Positions 34,632-43,456 of a DNA stretch of 58,110 nt are shown here, piece by piece. The stretch is taken from assembly GCF_016908875.1 (NCBI RefSeq), contig NZ_JAFBES010000016.1, positions 1-58,110 on the forward strand. Reading direction: 5' to 3'. The position numbers were made by a program, and so were the translations under genes. The notes beneath the pieces are model-generated. The model searched no databases. It was not told where the DNA came from and worked only from the letters and a program-made list of their open reading frames with translations. The stretch's first letter is position 1, and each line of letters opens with the position of its first letter. This stretch comes from Bacillus ectoiniformans (GTDB taxonomy: Bacteria; Bacillota; Bacilli; Bacillales; Domibacillaceae).

Positions 34632-36062
34632 ATGAACTTTGAAACGATTATTGGATTAGAAGTCCACGTAGAATTAAAAACAGAATCAAAAATCTTTTCG
34701 ACGGCACCTGCTCATTTTGGCGCCGAGCCGAATACAAATACGACCGTAGTTGACCTTGGCTATCCAGGCGTTTTGCCGGTCATGAACAAGCGAGCGGTAG
34801 AATTCGCGATGAAAGCAGCGATGGCGTTAAACTGTGAAATTAACACAGAAACGAAGTGGGACCGTAAAAACTATTTTTATCCGGATAATCCGAAAGCTTA
34901 CCAAATCTCTCAATTTGATAAGCCAGTTGGAGAAAACGGCTGGATCGAGATCGAAGTCGGCGGCGAAACGAAGAGAATCGGTATTACCCGTCTTCATTTA
35001 GAAGAAGATGCAGGGAAATTGACGCACTCAGGCGACGGCTATTCATTGGTAGATTATAACCGCCAAGGAACTCCGCTCGTTGAGATCGTTTCTGAGCCAG
35101 ATATTCGCACGCCAGAAGAAGCGTATGCTTACTTGGAAAAGTTAAAAGCAATCATTCAGTACACAGAAGTGTCTGACTGTAAGATGGAAGAAGGATCTCT
35201 TCGCTGTGATGCGAACATTTCTCTTCGTCCATACGGTCAAGAAAAGTTCGGTACGAAGGCTGAGCTGAAAAACTTAAACTCGTTTAACTTCGTTCGTAAA
35301 GGACTGGAGTATGAAGAGAAGCGCCAAGCTGATGTGTTAAACGCTGGCGGCATCATCGAGCAAGAAACACGCCGTTTCGATGAATCGACTGGCAAAACGC
35401 TATTAATGCGTGTGAAAGAGGGCTCGGACGACTATCGTTACTTCCCAGAGCCAGATCTATTGGAAGTCTTTATTGATGAAGAATGGAAAGAGCGTGTTCG
35501 CGCGAGCATTCCTGAGCTTCCGGATCAGCGCAAAAAGCGTTACATCAGTGAGTTAGGTTTGCCGGAGCATGATGCGAAAGTGTTAACGTTGACGAAAGAA
35601 ATTTCCGACTTCTTTGAAGCGACTGTGAAATCGGGCGCTGATGCGAAAATGGCATCTAACTGGATGATGGGTGAAGTATCTGCCTATTTAAATGCGGAAG
35701 GCAAAGAATTGTCTGATGTGGCATTAACGCCGGAAGGTCTTGCGGGCATGATCGGTTTAATAGAGAAAGGTACAATTTCTTCTAAGATCGCGAAGAAAGT
35801 GTTCAAAGAGCTAATCGAAAATGGCGGAGATGCCGAGAAGATCGTGAAAGAAAAAGGACTTGTGCAAATTTCTGACGAAGGCGAACTTCTGAAATTTGTA
35901 TCGGCTGCTCTGGATGCTAATCCACAATCGATCGAAGACTTTAAAAATGGTAAAGACAAAGCGATCGGCTTCTTGGTTGGACAAATTATGAAAGCTTCAA
36001 AAGGCCAAGCCAACCCACCTGTATTGAATAAATTATTGCTGGAAGAGATTAAAAAACGTTAA
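34632..36062 (+). CDS. gatB: Asp/Glu-tRNA amidotransferase subunit B
   Basis: GatB binds the misacylated tRNA and activates its acid with ATP. It has 476 residues from the ATG at 34632 ([15 protein letters not shown]), with AGGGGTG upstream. The catalytic core is [20 protein letters not shown] near residue 72 and [10 protein letters not shown]. The C-terminal YqeY-like tail ends near [13 protein letters not shown]. It ends at a strong terminator. Confidence 0.97.
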   Translation: MNFETIIGLEVHVELKTESKIFSTAPAHFGAEPNTNTTVVDLGYPGVLPVMNKRAVEFAMKAAMALNCEINTETKWDRKNYFYPDNPKAYQISQFDKPVGENGWIEIEVGGETKRIGITRLHLEEDAGKLTHSGDGYSLVDYNRQGTPLVEIVSEPDIRTPEEAYAYLEKLKAIIQYTEVSDCKMEEGSLRCDANISLRPYGQEKFGTKAELKNLNSFNFVRKGLEYEEKRQADVLNAGGIIEQETRRFDESTGKTLLMRVKEGSDDYRYFPEPDLLEVFIDEEWKERVRASIPELPDQRKKRYISELGLPEHDAKVLTLTKEISDFFEATVKSGADAKMASNWMMGEVSAYLNAEGKELSDVALTPEGLAGMIGLIEKGTISSKIAKKVFKELIENGGDAEKIVKEKGLVQISDEGELLKFVSAALDANPQSIEDFKNGKDKAIGFLVGQIMKASKGQANPPVLNKLLLEEIKKR

Positions 36063-36082
36063 TAGAAGTATAGTATGGAGGC

Positions 36083-36110
36083 CCTCTCAAGCGAAGCTTG
36101 AGGGGTTTTT
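36083..36110 (+). terminator. gatCAB terminator
   Basis: CCTCTCAAGC pairs with GCTTGAGGGG around a GAA loop, with five T after it. Confidence 0.9.
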
Positions 36111-36134
36111 GTAGTACGAGTGAAAGAAAAGTCG

Positions 36135-36321
36135 TGCGAGTGAAAAGAACATGGGAGTGAATGAAAACAAACGGGCGTGAATGAAAAGAAAGGTGGAGTG
36201 AGTGAAAATAGAGTAGCTGAATGAAAAGAAATTCATGCGAGTGAAAAGAACATGGGAGTGAATGAAAACAAACGGGCGTGAATGAAAAGAAAGGTGAAGT
36301 GAGTGAAAGTAGAGTAGCTGA
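36135..36321. repeat. 101-bp tandem duplication built of GTGAATGAAAA sub-repeats
   Basis: Two nearly identical copies start at 36135 and 36236 (period 101). The second is cut short near 36321. Each copy is itself made of four or five degenerate units of about 20 bases with the core GTGAATGAAAA. Stop codons occur in all plus frames, so it is not coding. It lies between the gatB terminator and the NERD gene. Confidence 0.85.
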
Positions 36322-36446
36322 TTGAGTGTATTTTAAATCCTACTAGAAAAAATAAAAGGATATTTTTAGATAAATCTCAAAATCTAGAAAGGATTTAGTA
36401 ACTTTTGCGCAGAAATAGTGATTAATACTTGTTAAGGAGAGATGAC

Positions 36447-37433
36447 ATGATCGCTAAAGAGCGAGGCATACCTATAAGGATATTAAAATTAGAATCTTTA
36501 TTAAAAAGGTTACCGGCAAATCATTCTAAGCGTTTACGTATTGAAGAAGACTTGGCTATTGCCAAAGCTGGGTTCCGGGGTGAACAATCAATTGACTATT
36601 ACTTAGACTTTCTTCCGAACCTAGATTATACATTCCTCCATGATTTAAGACTCCCCATCCGCCAACAGTTCTTTCAAATTGATACCCTGCTCTTAACCCC
36701 ATACTATTTATTAATAATCGAAATGAAGAATATCGCAGGAACAATTTACTTTGATGACGTATTTCAACAAATGATTAGAATTGTTGATGAAAAGGAAGAA
36801 CGATTTATCAACCCAATCTTACAAACAGATCGCCAAAAATTATTATTAAAAGAATGGCTTAGACTGTACGGATATCTAGAAGCACCAATATATACAGTGG
36901 CCGTTTTTTCCAACCCCAAAGCGATAATCAAAACCTCCGCAAACAATCACCGCATTGCGCAGAATATTATTCAAATAGAACAGCTTCCTCATTACTTAAC
37001 TAATCTCGCACAGAATCAACCAACTGAAATATTTAAGAAAAAAGATATTCAAAAAATATCGTTTCTACTAAATAAGCATCATACTTTTATTGAGTCTGAT
37101 ATCCTTGCCTGGTATCAAATTTCCGAAAATGAAATCCGAAAAGGTATACAATGCCCGAAGTGTCACCAATTTTCTATGGATAGAATAAAGCGGAAGTGGG
37201 AATGTCCTTCCTGTCAACATCGCTCTAAAGATGCTCATATCCTCGCTTTAAAAGAGTACTATTTTTTAATTCGCTCTACTATTACTAACAAGCAATTACG
37301 AGATTTTTTACAGGTTTCAGGATGTCGCATCGCTTCTCATTTACTATATATTTTAAATTTACCAAGTTCAGGGCCTAGCAAGTGCAGAGCGTATGATCTA
37401 AAACCAATTTGCAGCAATAACCAACTTGACTAA
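36447..37433 (+). CDS. NERD-domain protein with C-terminal zinc ribbon
   Basis: This 328-residue protein carries a nuclease-related (NERD) domain at about residues 42-150: GEQSIDYYLDFLPN, then QIDTLLLTPYYLLIIEMKNIAG with Asp79, Glu92 and Lys94 in the PD-(D/E)xK pattern. The C-terminal part has CPKC (236-239) and CPSC (253-256), a probable zinc ribbon. The ATG at 36447 has AAGGAGA 6 bases ahead. NERD proteins are thought to act on DNA or RNA; the function here is unknown. It stands alone between a repeat and an esterase. Confidence 0.85.
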   Translation: MIAKERGIPIRILKLESLLKRLPANHSKRLRIEEDLAIAKAGFRGEQSIDYYLDFLPNLDYTFLHDLRLPIRQQFFQIDTLLLTPYYLLIIEMKNIAGTIYFDDVFQQMIRIVDEKEERFINPILQTDRQKLLLKEWLRLYGYLEAPIYTVAVFSNPKAIIKTSANNHRIAQNIIQIEQLPHYLTNLAQNQPTEIFKKKDIQKISFLLNKHHTFIESDILAWYQISENEIRKGIQCPKCHQFSMDRIKRKWECPSCQHRSKDAHILALKEYYFLIRSTITNKQLRDFLQVSGCRIASHLLYILNLPSSGPSKCRAYDLKPICSNNQLD

Positions 37434-37506
37434 TCGGATATAATGTATTAAATTATATATAACCTATAAAAATAATCGGAATTAATATTTTAGGAGGAGA
37501 TTAAGC

Positions 37507-38268
37507 ATGAGAGAGCAATATTCAGTCATACCTGGTGCAGAGTCGTTTTATTTTGAGGGAAATGAAATTGGAATTTTGTTGTCTCATGGGTTTATCGGAA
37601 CTCCGCAAAGTGTACGTGAGCTAGGTGAAAAGCTGGCAGAGCAAGGGTTTACGGTGCTGGCACCGCGCCTAAAAGGACATGGCACACATTATTTAGATAT
37701 GGAAAAGTGCACGCATGAAGATTGGTACCGGAGTTTTAAGCTTGGTTATCGTTTTTTGAAAAGCCGTGGAAAAAAAGTGTTCTTGATGGGCCAATCTATG
37801 GGTGGAACGCTGGCGCTCAAATTAGCTTCAGAAGTGGATGATATCGAAGGATTGATTACAATCAATGCGGCCTTATCGATCCCGAGCTTAGAATATTTAA
37901 AAAATTCCCCTGCCCCGCGATTTATTGAGGAAGGAGCCCCGGATATAAAAGCAAAGAATGTGTTTGAGATTACGTATAATAAAGCGCCGGTGCATGCGAT
38001 TAGAGAATTGCAGAAGCTAATGGAAGAAGTGCCTCGGAACTTGTCAAAAGTAACAGTTCCTGCCCTGTGTTTGAAATCCTATGTGGATCACGTCGTCCCG
38101 CCGGAGAATACGACTTTCATTTACCAGTCTATCTCATCAGCAGAGAAAAAGATGATCACGCTGCCGAATTCGTATCATGTAGCATCTATGGATCATGATA
38201 AAGACCAAATTGCAGAAGCTGCCACTCGTTTTATTTGGAGACATGCGTCGATGCGCGCTTATGCTTAA
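37507..38268 (+). CDS. alpha/beta-hydrolase carboxylesterase (Est30-like)
   Basis: This 253-residue serine hydrolase has the nucleophile elbow GQSMGG (Ser97), the oxyanion region LLSHGFIGTPQS, an Asp in LKSYVDHVVPPEN and a His in NSYHVASMDHD. It is similar in size and motif spacing to the Geobacillus carboxylesterase Est30. AGGAGG precedes the ATG. Such enzymes hydrolyse short-chain esters or monoacylglycerols; the natural substrate is unknown. Confidence 0.9.
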   Translation: MREQYSVIPGAESFYFEGNEIGILLSHGFIGTPQSVRELGEKLAEQGFTVLAPRLKGHGTHYLDMEKCTHEDWYRSFKLGYRFLKSRGKKVFLMGQSMGGTLALKLASEVDDIEGLITINAALSIPSLEYLKNSPAPRFIEEGAPDIKAKNVFEITYNKAPVHAIRELQKLMEEVPRNLSKVTVPALCLKSYVDHVVPPENTTFIYQSISSAEKKMITLPNSYHVASMDHDKDQIAEAATRFIWRHASMRAYA

Positions 38269-38275
38269 TCATGTT

Positions 38276-38306
38276 AAAAAGCAAAGGATCAGGTCCTTTG
38301 CTTTTT
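38276..38306. terminator. bidirectional terminator after the carboxylesterase
   Basis: AAAAAGCAAAGGA pairs with TCCTTTGCTTTTT around 5 bases, with A- and T-runs on both sides. It also covers the last codons of the convergent membrane protein gene. Confidence 0.85.
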
Positions 38307-38586
38307 AATTGAAGAAAAGTTGCTCTAATAAACCTAACAAAAGCACGGATGAAATAAATGTCGGTATTAAAAATAAAACTTTAGTTCGCAGTCGAATACC
38401 GTTAAATCGAATATACGACTTACTAGCGATAGTGAAAGTAAGTATAGTGATCGGAAGGCTAATACAGATGGCAATGAAATCAATTCGAGTAAATGGTTTA
38501 CTAATGTATTGATCAAAGACAATGTTGATGGCGAATAGCGTGGTAAATAGAGAACATTGATAAATAAAAAATTTTACATAAATCAT
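38305..38586 (-). CDS. small three-helix membrane protein, unknown
   Basis: This 93-residue hydrophobic protein has three likely membrane helices (about residues 5-24, 35-55 and 68-88), with basic loops (SKSYIRFNGIRLRTK). I do not recognise the family. The start ATG has only a weak GGGG upstream. It converges with the carboxylesterase and shares its terminator, which supports it as a real gene on this strand. Confidence 0.6.
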   Translation of the reverse strand: MIYVKFFIYQCSLFTTLFAINIVFDQYISKPFTRIDFIAICISLPITILTFTIASKSYIRFNGIRLRTKVLFLIPTFISSVLLLGLLEQLFFN

Positions 38587-38710
38587 AGTCGGCCCCTATT
38601 CGGCTGAATTTATCTTAGTATATCATTCTACATGAATGAGGAAGAAGGAATTAACCTTCCGTGTATCGAATTATTATATCAAACTACTTACACAGACACA
38701 GGAGGAAATC

Positions 38711-39052
38711 ATGACTTCTTTTGATGAACTGCTGAACAATAAGCCGACACTGGAATGGAAAGAGAGAATGGATGAAGAGGACGATATTTTCACAGAGGAA
38801 AACATTCGTGCTGCAGATCAAGTTTTAAATCATTACATGACTCGTTTAAAAGCGTTAACTAACCCCTCGCAGGAAGAGGTCATGGAATGTGTAGAGGAAG
38901 TGGTCATAAGTCTGAATGAATTAAATGAGAAGTATGATTATTTTATCGAAACCGAAGAAAGAGAAGAATTATGCGAGTTTATCGATGAAGCTGCACAGCT
39001 TGCTGGTGTGCACTCTGATGAAGATATAACGGAAGAGTGGAGGGAATGGTAA
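38711..39052 (+). CDS. acidic 113-residue conserved protein, unknown
   Basis: This is a very acidic, helical protein with no signal or membrane segment. The C-terminal half reads like a conserved family end: ETEEREELCEFIDEAAQLAGV and then DITEEWREW. I cannot name the family with certainty. I chose the ATG at 38711 because AGGAGG lies just ahead; the frame remains open for 25 more codons upstream without an SD. It is followed by a strong terminator and appears monocistronic. Confidence 0.75.
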   Translation: MTSFDELLNNKPTLEWKERMDEEDDIFTEENIRAADQVLNHYMTRLKALTNPSQEEVMECVEEVVISLNELNEKYDYFIETEEREELCEFIDEAAQLAGVHSDEDITEEWREW

Positions 39053-39072
39053 TATAATCCCTCCGTACATAG

Positions 39073-39120
39073 AAAGGGCACTACATATTTTGTTTGTTTA
39101 ATAGGTAGCGCCCTTTTTTT
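39073..39120 (+). terminator. terminator after the acidic protein gene
   Basis: AAAGGGC plus CTAC pairs with GTAG plus GCCCTTT, with one A-C mismatch. Seven T follow. Confidence 0.8.
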
Positions 39121-39144
39121 GTTTCTATTAATAATAAAAGTAAA

Positions 39145-39484
39145 TCAATGGAGCGTTGAAACCTGCCGTTCCACGCCGAATTGATCCGTTATTTGTCCAT
39201 ATAATCGGCTCCGGAAAGTTTCTTTAAGCGACATAGATACTTTGCCGCCTTCTGCTAATTTCTCAAACACTTCTTTAGACTTTTCTGCACAGTCTATTCT
39301 GATGGATACACTTACTTGTGATCCAAGCTGGTATGGCTGACCTGGGAATATATCTGAAATCATGAGGTCAGTGTCATCGCTTTTAAGTGGGCATGTAAAA
39401 TACGGTTTTTTACTTCAGCAGGAATGGGGGGTAATGAAGGTTTTCAGGCATTTCTCCAAACGTCTGCACACTTTCAACTTTTGC
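39145..39484 (-). pseudogene. decayed PhnB-like VOC (glyoxalase fold) gene
   Basis: Reading the minus strand from 39484 gives AKVESVQTFGEMPENLHYPP. After a frame change it gives IPAEVKNRILHAHLK. After a second change it gives DLMISDIFPGQPYQLGSQ and on to a normal end, RLYGQITDQFGV. Together these are the middle and end of a PhnB-like VOC protein, but two frameshifts break it and the first about 25-30 residues are missing. Only the last 72 residues form an ORF. The missing start abuts the argD terminator. Confidence 0.8.
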
Positions 39485-39491
39485 AACTAAT

Positions 39492-39530
39492 AAGAGGATC
39501 AATGCCGACAGATGGACGATTGATCCTCTT
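39492..39530. terminator. terminator after argD
   Basis: A perfect 12-bp stem, AAGAGGATCAAT/ATTGATCCTCTT, has a 15-base loop. The T-run is short on both strands. Confidence 0.7.
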
Positions 39531-39545
39531 TCCAATTAGATATCT

Positions 39546-40700
39546 CTATTTTGAGCGAACGGGGTGTTTTATCACTTCAGTCAAAATAGCTACAGCCTGT
39601 TTCATTTCCTCTTCGGTTACGTTCAAAGGAGGAAGAAGGCGTAAGACATGAGTGCCGGCTGTTAAGATTAACAGCTGTTTTTCGCGTGCGGCATTTACGT
39701 AAGGACCGGCTTCTTCGGTGAGTTCGATGCCGATCATCATTCCTTTTCCTTTGATTTTCTTCACGGTTGAAACGGAAGATAGCTCCGCTTCAAGCATGGA
39801 CGCAAGTTTCTCACCATTTTCTTTCACTTGCTTTAGAAAGCTATCATCAAATATCATTTCTAGCGTAGCTTTAGCTGCTGAAAGGGATACGGGATTGCCG
39901 CCGAATGTAGAACCGTGGGAACCAGGGGAAAAGGCTTCAGCAAGTTCTTTTTTGCCAACGATAGCGCCAAGTGGAAGGCCGCTGGCAATTCCTTTTGCGA
40001 CGGAAATGATGTCAGGATCTAAGCCGAGATGCTGAAACGCAAACGGTTTTCCCGTCCGGCCGATGCCGGTTTGTACTTCGTCAATGATAATCAGAGAACC
40101 GTTGTCTTGAGCTAGCTTCTGCGCTTTTTGAAGGAACTCCGCCTCACCAGAATTAATGCCGCCTTCGCCTTGAATCACTTCAAACATAATGGCTGCTGTT
40201 TGCTCATCCACAGCCTTTTGCAAAGCTTCCCAATCATTTAATGCCACATATTCAAAGGTTTCGAGCATAGGGCCGAAGCCTGTTTTGATTTTATCCTGTC
40301 CAGTTGCCGCCATCGTAGCAAATGTGCGGCCGTGGAACGAATCAATGAATGTAATGATTTTCTGGCGGCCGGTTGATTTTCGAGCTAACTTAATAGCTGC
40401 TTCATTCGCCTCGGCACCACTGTTGCTGAAAAAGACTAAATCAAGCCCGGAAGCATCCGTCAGCTGTTTCGCTACTTCTTCCTGAAGCTCAATTTGAAAT
40501 AGATTGGATGTATGCCAGAATAGACCTAGCTGTTTTTCAACAGCCTCTTTGATCTGATCAGGCACATGACCCAAATTGCATACGCTGATGCCAGAAGTAA
40601 AGTCCAAGTACTTTTTGCCGCTTTTATCGGTCAGCCAAGCGCCCTTTGCTTCAACCGGCGTGACATTCCAGCGGGCATAAGTCGGAAATAAATAACTCAT
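39546..40700 (-). CDS. argD: acetylornithine aminotransferase
   Basis: ArgD transaminates N-acetylglutamate semialdehyde to acetylornithine using PLP. It has 384 residues from the ATG at 40700 (MSYLFPTYARW), which overlaps the argB stop as ATGA. Conserved parts are FSNSGAEANEAAIKLAR, IIDEVQTGIGRTG, the PLP lysine in SVAKGIASGLPLGA and SHGSTFGGNP. It is the last gene of argC-argB-argD. Confidence 0.96.
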   Translation of the reverse strand: MSYLFPTYARWNVTPVEAKGAWLTDKSGKKYLDFTSGISVCNLGHVPDQIKEAVEKQLGLFWHTSNLFQIELQEEVAKQLTDASGLDLVFFSNSGAEANEAAIKLARKSTGRQKIITFIDSFHGRTFATMAATGQDKIKTGFGPMLETFEYVALNDWEALQKAVDEQTAAIMFEVIQGEGGINSGEAEFLQKAQKLAQDNGSLIIIDEVQTGIGRTGKPFAFQHLGLDPDIISVAKGIASGLPLGAIVGKKELAEAFSPGSHGSTFGGNPVSLSAAKATLEMIFDDSFLKQVKENGEKLASMLEAELSSVSTVKKIKGKGMMIGIELTEEAGPYVNAAREKQLLILTAGTHVLRLLPPLNVTEEEMKQAVAILTEVIKHPVRSK

Positions 40701-41467
40701 ACAGTCACCTTTTCTTTCGTAAATTCTGTGCCATGCCATGCGCCTTGCTCATAAAATGGCTTCTTTCCAGACACGATATGGACGTGGTGCACATGATCGG
40801 AAAATGCTTTAAGGGCCGATTTTACTTTCGGGATCATTCCGCCGCTGATTACGCCTGCTTCAATTAATTCGTTCGTTTGCTGTTCAGTCAGCTGAGAAAC
40901 GAGCTCGCCGTTATGAAGAACTCCGTCCACATCGGTCACCATCAGGAAATGATCGGCGGATACAGCGTTAGCAACCGCACAAGCTGCATGGTCTGCATTG
41001 ACATTTAATACCGTGCCGTCAGGTCCAGCAGCGATTGGAGTCAGTACCGGCACTACATTTTGATGGCATAGAATTTCAATCAGGTCGCTATTCACGTTCG
41101 TGACATCGCCTACGTACCCAAGCTGTTCCTTATCGATAAATTCAGCTTGCATTAGTCCATTGTCACTTGAATTTAAGCCAATTGAAGCAATTCCATGCTG
41201 TTCAAGAAGACGCACCAGCTTGCGGTTCATACTGCCAGCAAGGGCGAGTTCCGCTGTTTCTAGCACTTCTTTTGATGTGACACGCAAACCATCTTTAAAC
41301 TCGCTCTCGATTTTTAGTGCATCTAGCATGGCATTGATTTCAGGCCCGCCGCCGTGAACTAAAATGATGGAGTAGCCGTTCGCTTGCAGCTCCTTCATGC
41401 TGCTGAAAAAATCCTCAGACAATTCCTTTAATACACTTCCGCCGCATTTCACAACCACTGTTTTCAT
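40697..41467 (-). CDS. argB: acetylglutamate kinase
   Basis: ArgB phosphorylates N-acetylglutamate. This 256-residue amino acid kinase family protein has VVKCGGSVL at residues 4-12, LVHGGGPEIN near 38 and NVNADHAACAVA. The length is that of the form without the N-terminal helix seen in arginine-inhibited versions. GGAGG precedes the ATG. It lies 23 bases after argC. Confidence 0.96.
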   Translation of the reverse strand: MKTVVVKCGGSVLKELSEDFFSSMKELQANGYSIILVHGGGPEINAMLDALKIESEFKDGLRVTSKEVLETAELALAGSMNRKLVRLLEQHGIASIGLNSSDNGLMQAEFIDKEQLGYVGDVTNVNSDLIEILCHQNVVPVLTPIAAGPDGTVLNVNADHAACAVANAVSADHFLMVTDVDGVLHNGELVSQLTEQQTNELIEAGVISGGMIPKVKSALKAFSDHVHHVHIVSGKKPFYEQGAWHGTEFTKEKVTV

Positions 41468-41490
41468 GAAATCCTCCTTATGTAATAAGA

Positions 41491-42528
41491 TTATGGATAA
41501 AACGGAAATCCTTTTAATCCTGCGGTTTCTTCAAATCCAAACATTAAATTGGCATTTTGAATCGCCTGCCCGGCAGCGCCTTTCATCAGGTTATCAATGA
41601 CAGCCACAATCGTGACTCGGTTCGTACGTTCATCTACGCTTACGCCAATATCACAGAAGTTAGAACCTGCTACTTCTTTGATAGAAGGGAACTCACCGAG
41701 AGGACGGACGCGGACGAAATAATCATCTTGATACGTTTCTTGATAAAGTTCATGAAGCTCTTTGGTCGTCATCTTCTTTTTTAATGGGGCATACATAGTA
41801 GACATAATTCCTCTTGTAACCGGGAGCAAATGGGTCGAGAAAGTAATCGGCCCCGTCATGCTGCTCCACTGACTAAGCTGCTGCTCAATCTCAGGAATAT
41901 GCTGATGCTGATTGACTTTGTAAATAGAAAAGTTATCATTCATTTCTGCAAAGTGAATCATTTGCGATAGGCCGCGCCCGGCACCAGATACGCCGGATTT
42001 TGCGTCAATAATGATTTGACTTGCGTCAATGGCTTCCGCTTGAATAGCAGGTGCTAACCCAAGGAGTGTCGCTGTAGGGTAGCAGCCAGGATTGGATAAA
42101 AGTGTGGCTTCCTTCACGGCGTCCCGGCTCCATTCCGTTAGGCCATATACCGCTTGATCGAGCACATTTTGTGTAGCCGGATCTTTTTTATACCAGTTTT
42201 TATAATCTTCTGGATTCTTCAAACGCAAGTCTCCGGAAAGGTCAACGACTTTTGTTTGATTGGATAAAAGGTTAGGTGATAAACCGACGGAAGCGCCAGA
42301 CGGGACGGCAAGAAAGACGACATCCGCTTCCTCTATGATTTGCTCTTCGTTAATTTTGGTTAATGGCAAGGGACAAATATCGATTAAGTGCGGGTACTCG
42401 CTGGAAGCTGGCACCTGGTCTTTGCTTGAAGAATAGATGGAATGAAGGTTGAATTCTGGATGATTGGATAAAAGACGTATAAGTTCAATTCCTCCGTAAC
42501 CGGTTGCGCCGATAACTGCAGCTTTCAT
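41491..42528 (-). CDS. argC: N-acetyl-gamma-glutamyl-phosphate reductase
   Basis: ArgC reduces acetylglutamyl phosphate with NADPH. It has 345 residues. The N-terminal GATGYGGIELIRLL binds the cofactor, and SNPGCYPTATLL holds the catalytic Cys. It is the first gene of the arg operon. ARG-box-like sites lie just upstream. argJ, which follows argC in B. subtilis, is absent here. Confidence 0.97.
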   Translation of the reverse strand: MKAAVIGATGYGGIELIRLLSNHPEFNLHSIYSSSKDQVPASSEYPHLIDICPLPLTKINEEQIIEEADVVFLAVPSGASVGLSPNLLSNQTKVVDLSGDLRLKNPEDYKNWYKKDPATQNVLDQAVYGLTEWSRDAVKEATLLSNPGCYPTATLLGLAPAIQAEAIDASQIIIDAKSGVSGAGRGLSQMIHFAEMNDNFSIYKVNQHQHIPEIEQQLSQWSSMTGPITFSTHLLPVTRGIMSTMYAPLKKKMTTKELHELYQETYQDDYFVRVRPLGEFPSIKEVAGSNFCDIGVSVDERTNRVTIVAVIDNLMKGAAGQAIQNANLMFGFEETAGLKGFPFYP

Positions 42529-42550
42529 AGGTTCCTCCTAAAAATATAAT

Positions 42551-42588
42551 ATTTATTTTTATTCATTATTATTAATAAATATTCTATT
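42551..42588 (-). promoter_or_regulatory. two ARG-box-like AhrC sites before argC
   Basis: On the minus strand AATGAATAAAAATAAATA (42551-42568) resembles the AhrC/ArgR box TGAATAAAAATTCA. A second, weaker AGAATATTTATTAAT half follows at 42571-42588. They lie between the -10 and the argC start, where a repressor would block transcription. Confidence 0.55.
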
Positions 42589-42617
42589 ATTATAAGATTG
42601 ACAGCTGATTAAATCAA
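42589..42617 (-). promoter_or_regulatory. argCBD promoter
   Basis: On the minus strand TTGATT (42612-42617) and a consensus TATAAT (42589-42594) are separated by 17 bases. Confidence 0.65.
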
Positions 42618-42775
42618 CCATTTTTGAAAAACAGCTAAACTTTAGGCATAATAGACAAGAAGCTACGATTCAATAATCGGTTTAGAACCAAATAAAGATA
42701 AAGGATTTACACGATGATGTATCGAATTAACATGAAGTCAATCAATTTTTTGATTTAGATATGGGGGATCGCACC

Positions 42776-43339
42776 ATGAATTTATTAGAGTGGTTTAATA
42801 AGGGCATTCAAAAAGATCAATACATACGAGGCATGACGAAGCATCAGACGGACTTAATTAACATACACTCCTCTTTCCAGCTGTTGAAAGAGGAAACATC
42901 CTTTTTAGAACGGGTAAAGGAAGAGAAGCTGAAAGTAATTGTGTTGACCGAAGACTGGTGCGGAGATGCGATGCTGAATGTGCCGATCTTATTAAAAATG
43001 GCAGAAAAAGCAGACATCGATGTTCGATTTTTATATCGAGATGAGAATATAGAATTAATGGACCAGTATTTAACTAACGGAACTTCCCGCTCCATTCCGA
43101 TCTTTATTTTTATTAATGAGGAGGGAGAGGAGAAAGCGGTTTGGGGACCTCGGGCTCAAGCTGTGCAGGAACTGGTCAACAGCAAGCGCTCTAGTCTGCC
43201 TCCGCTTGACCATGAAGACTTCCAAGTGAAGCAGAACGAAATGATTGAGCAGTTGACAGAAGCATTTGTGAATGAAAAAGGATTATGGCAAGAAGTGTAC
43301 CGAAGCATGAAGACAACGATTGCAGAAAGACTTCTTTAA
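42776..43339 (+). CDS. thioredoxin-family protein with a single active-site Cys
   Basis: This 187-residue protein has a thioredoxin-like core after about residue 45 (KVIVLTEDWCGDAMLNVPILLKMAEK) and the cis-Pro region TSRSIPIFIFINEEG. The motif is WCGDAM, so the second Cys of CxxC is missing and it cannot act as a normal dithiol oxidoreductase. The ATG at 42776 is preceded by GGGGGATC. It is a single gene ending at a terminator; the role is unknown. Confidence 0.85.
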   Translation: MNLLEWFNKGIQKDQYIRGMTKHQTDLINIHSSFQLLKEETSFLERVKEEKLKVIVLTEDWCGDAMLNVPILLKMAEKADIDVRFLYRDENIELMDQYLTNGTSRSIPIFIFINEEGEEKAVWGPRAQAVQELVNSKRSSLPPLDHEDFQVKQNEMIEQLTEAFVNEKGLWQEVYRSMKTTIAERLL

Positions 43340-43347
43340 GAAAAAAG

Positions 43348-43382
43348 ACAGGCTGTAGGAGAGGTACTCCAGGCCTGTTTTT
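43348..43382 (+). terminator. terminator after the thioredoxin-like gene
   Basis: ACAGGC pairs with GCCTGT, with further inner pairing (GGAG/CTCC), and five T follow. Confidence 0.8.
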
Positions 43383-43456
43383 CATATATCGATGGCTGAT
43401 AGACGATTCTTTAGCTTTGTTCGTGATACGATGAAGAAATGAAAGAGGGTGAGACA

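Noticed and set aside
36111-36330. CRISPR array at the GTGAATGAAAA repeats
   Set aside because: The units have no unique spacers of even length and no palindromic repeat ends, and no cas genes are near. It is a degenerate satellite.
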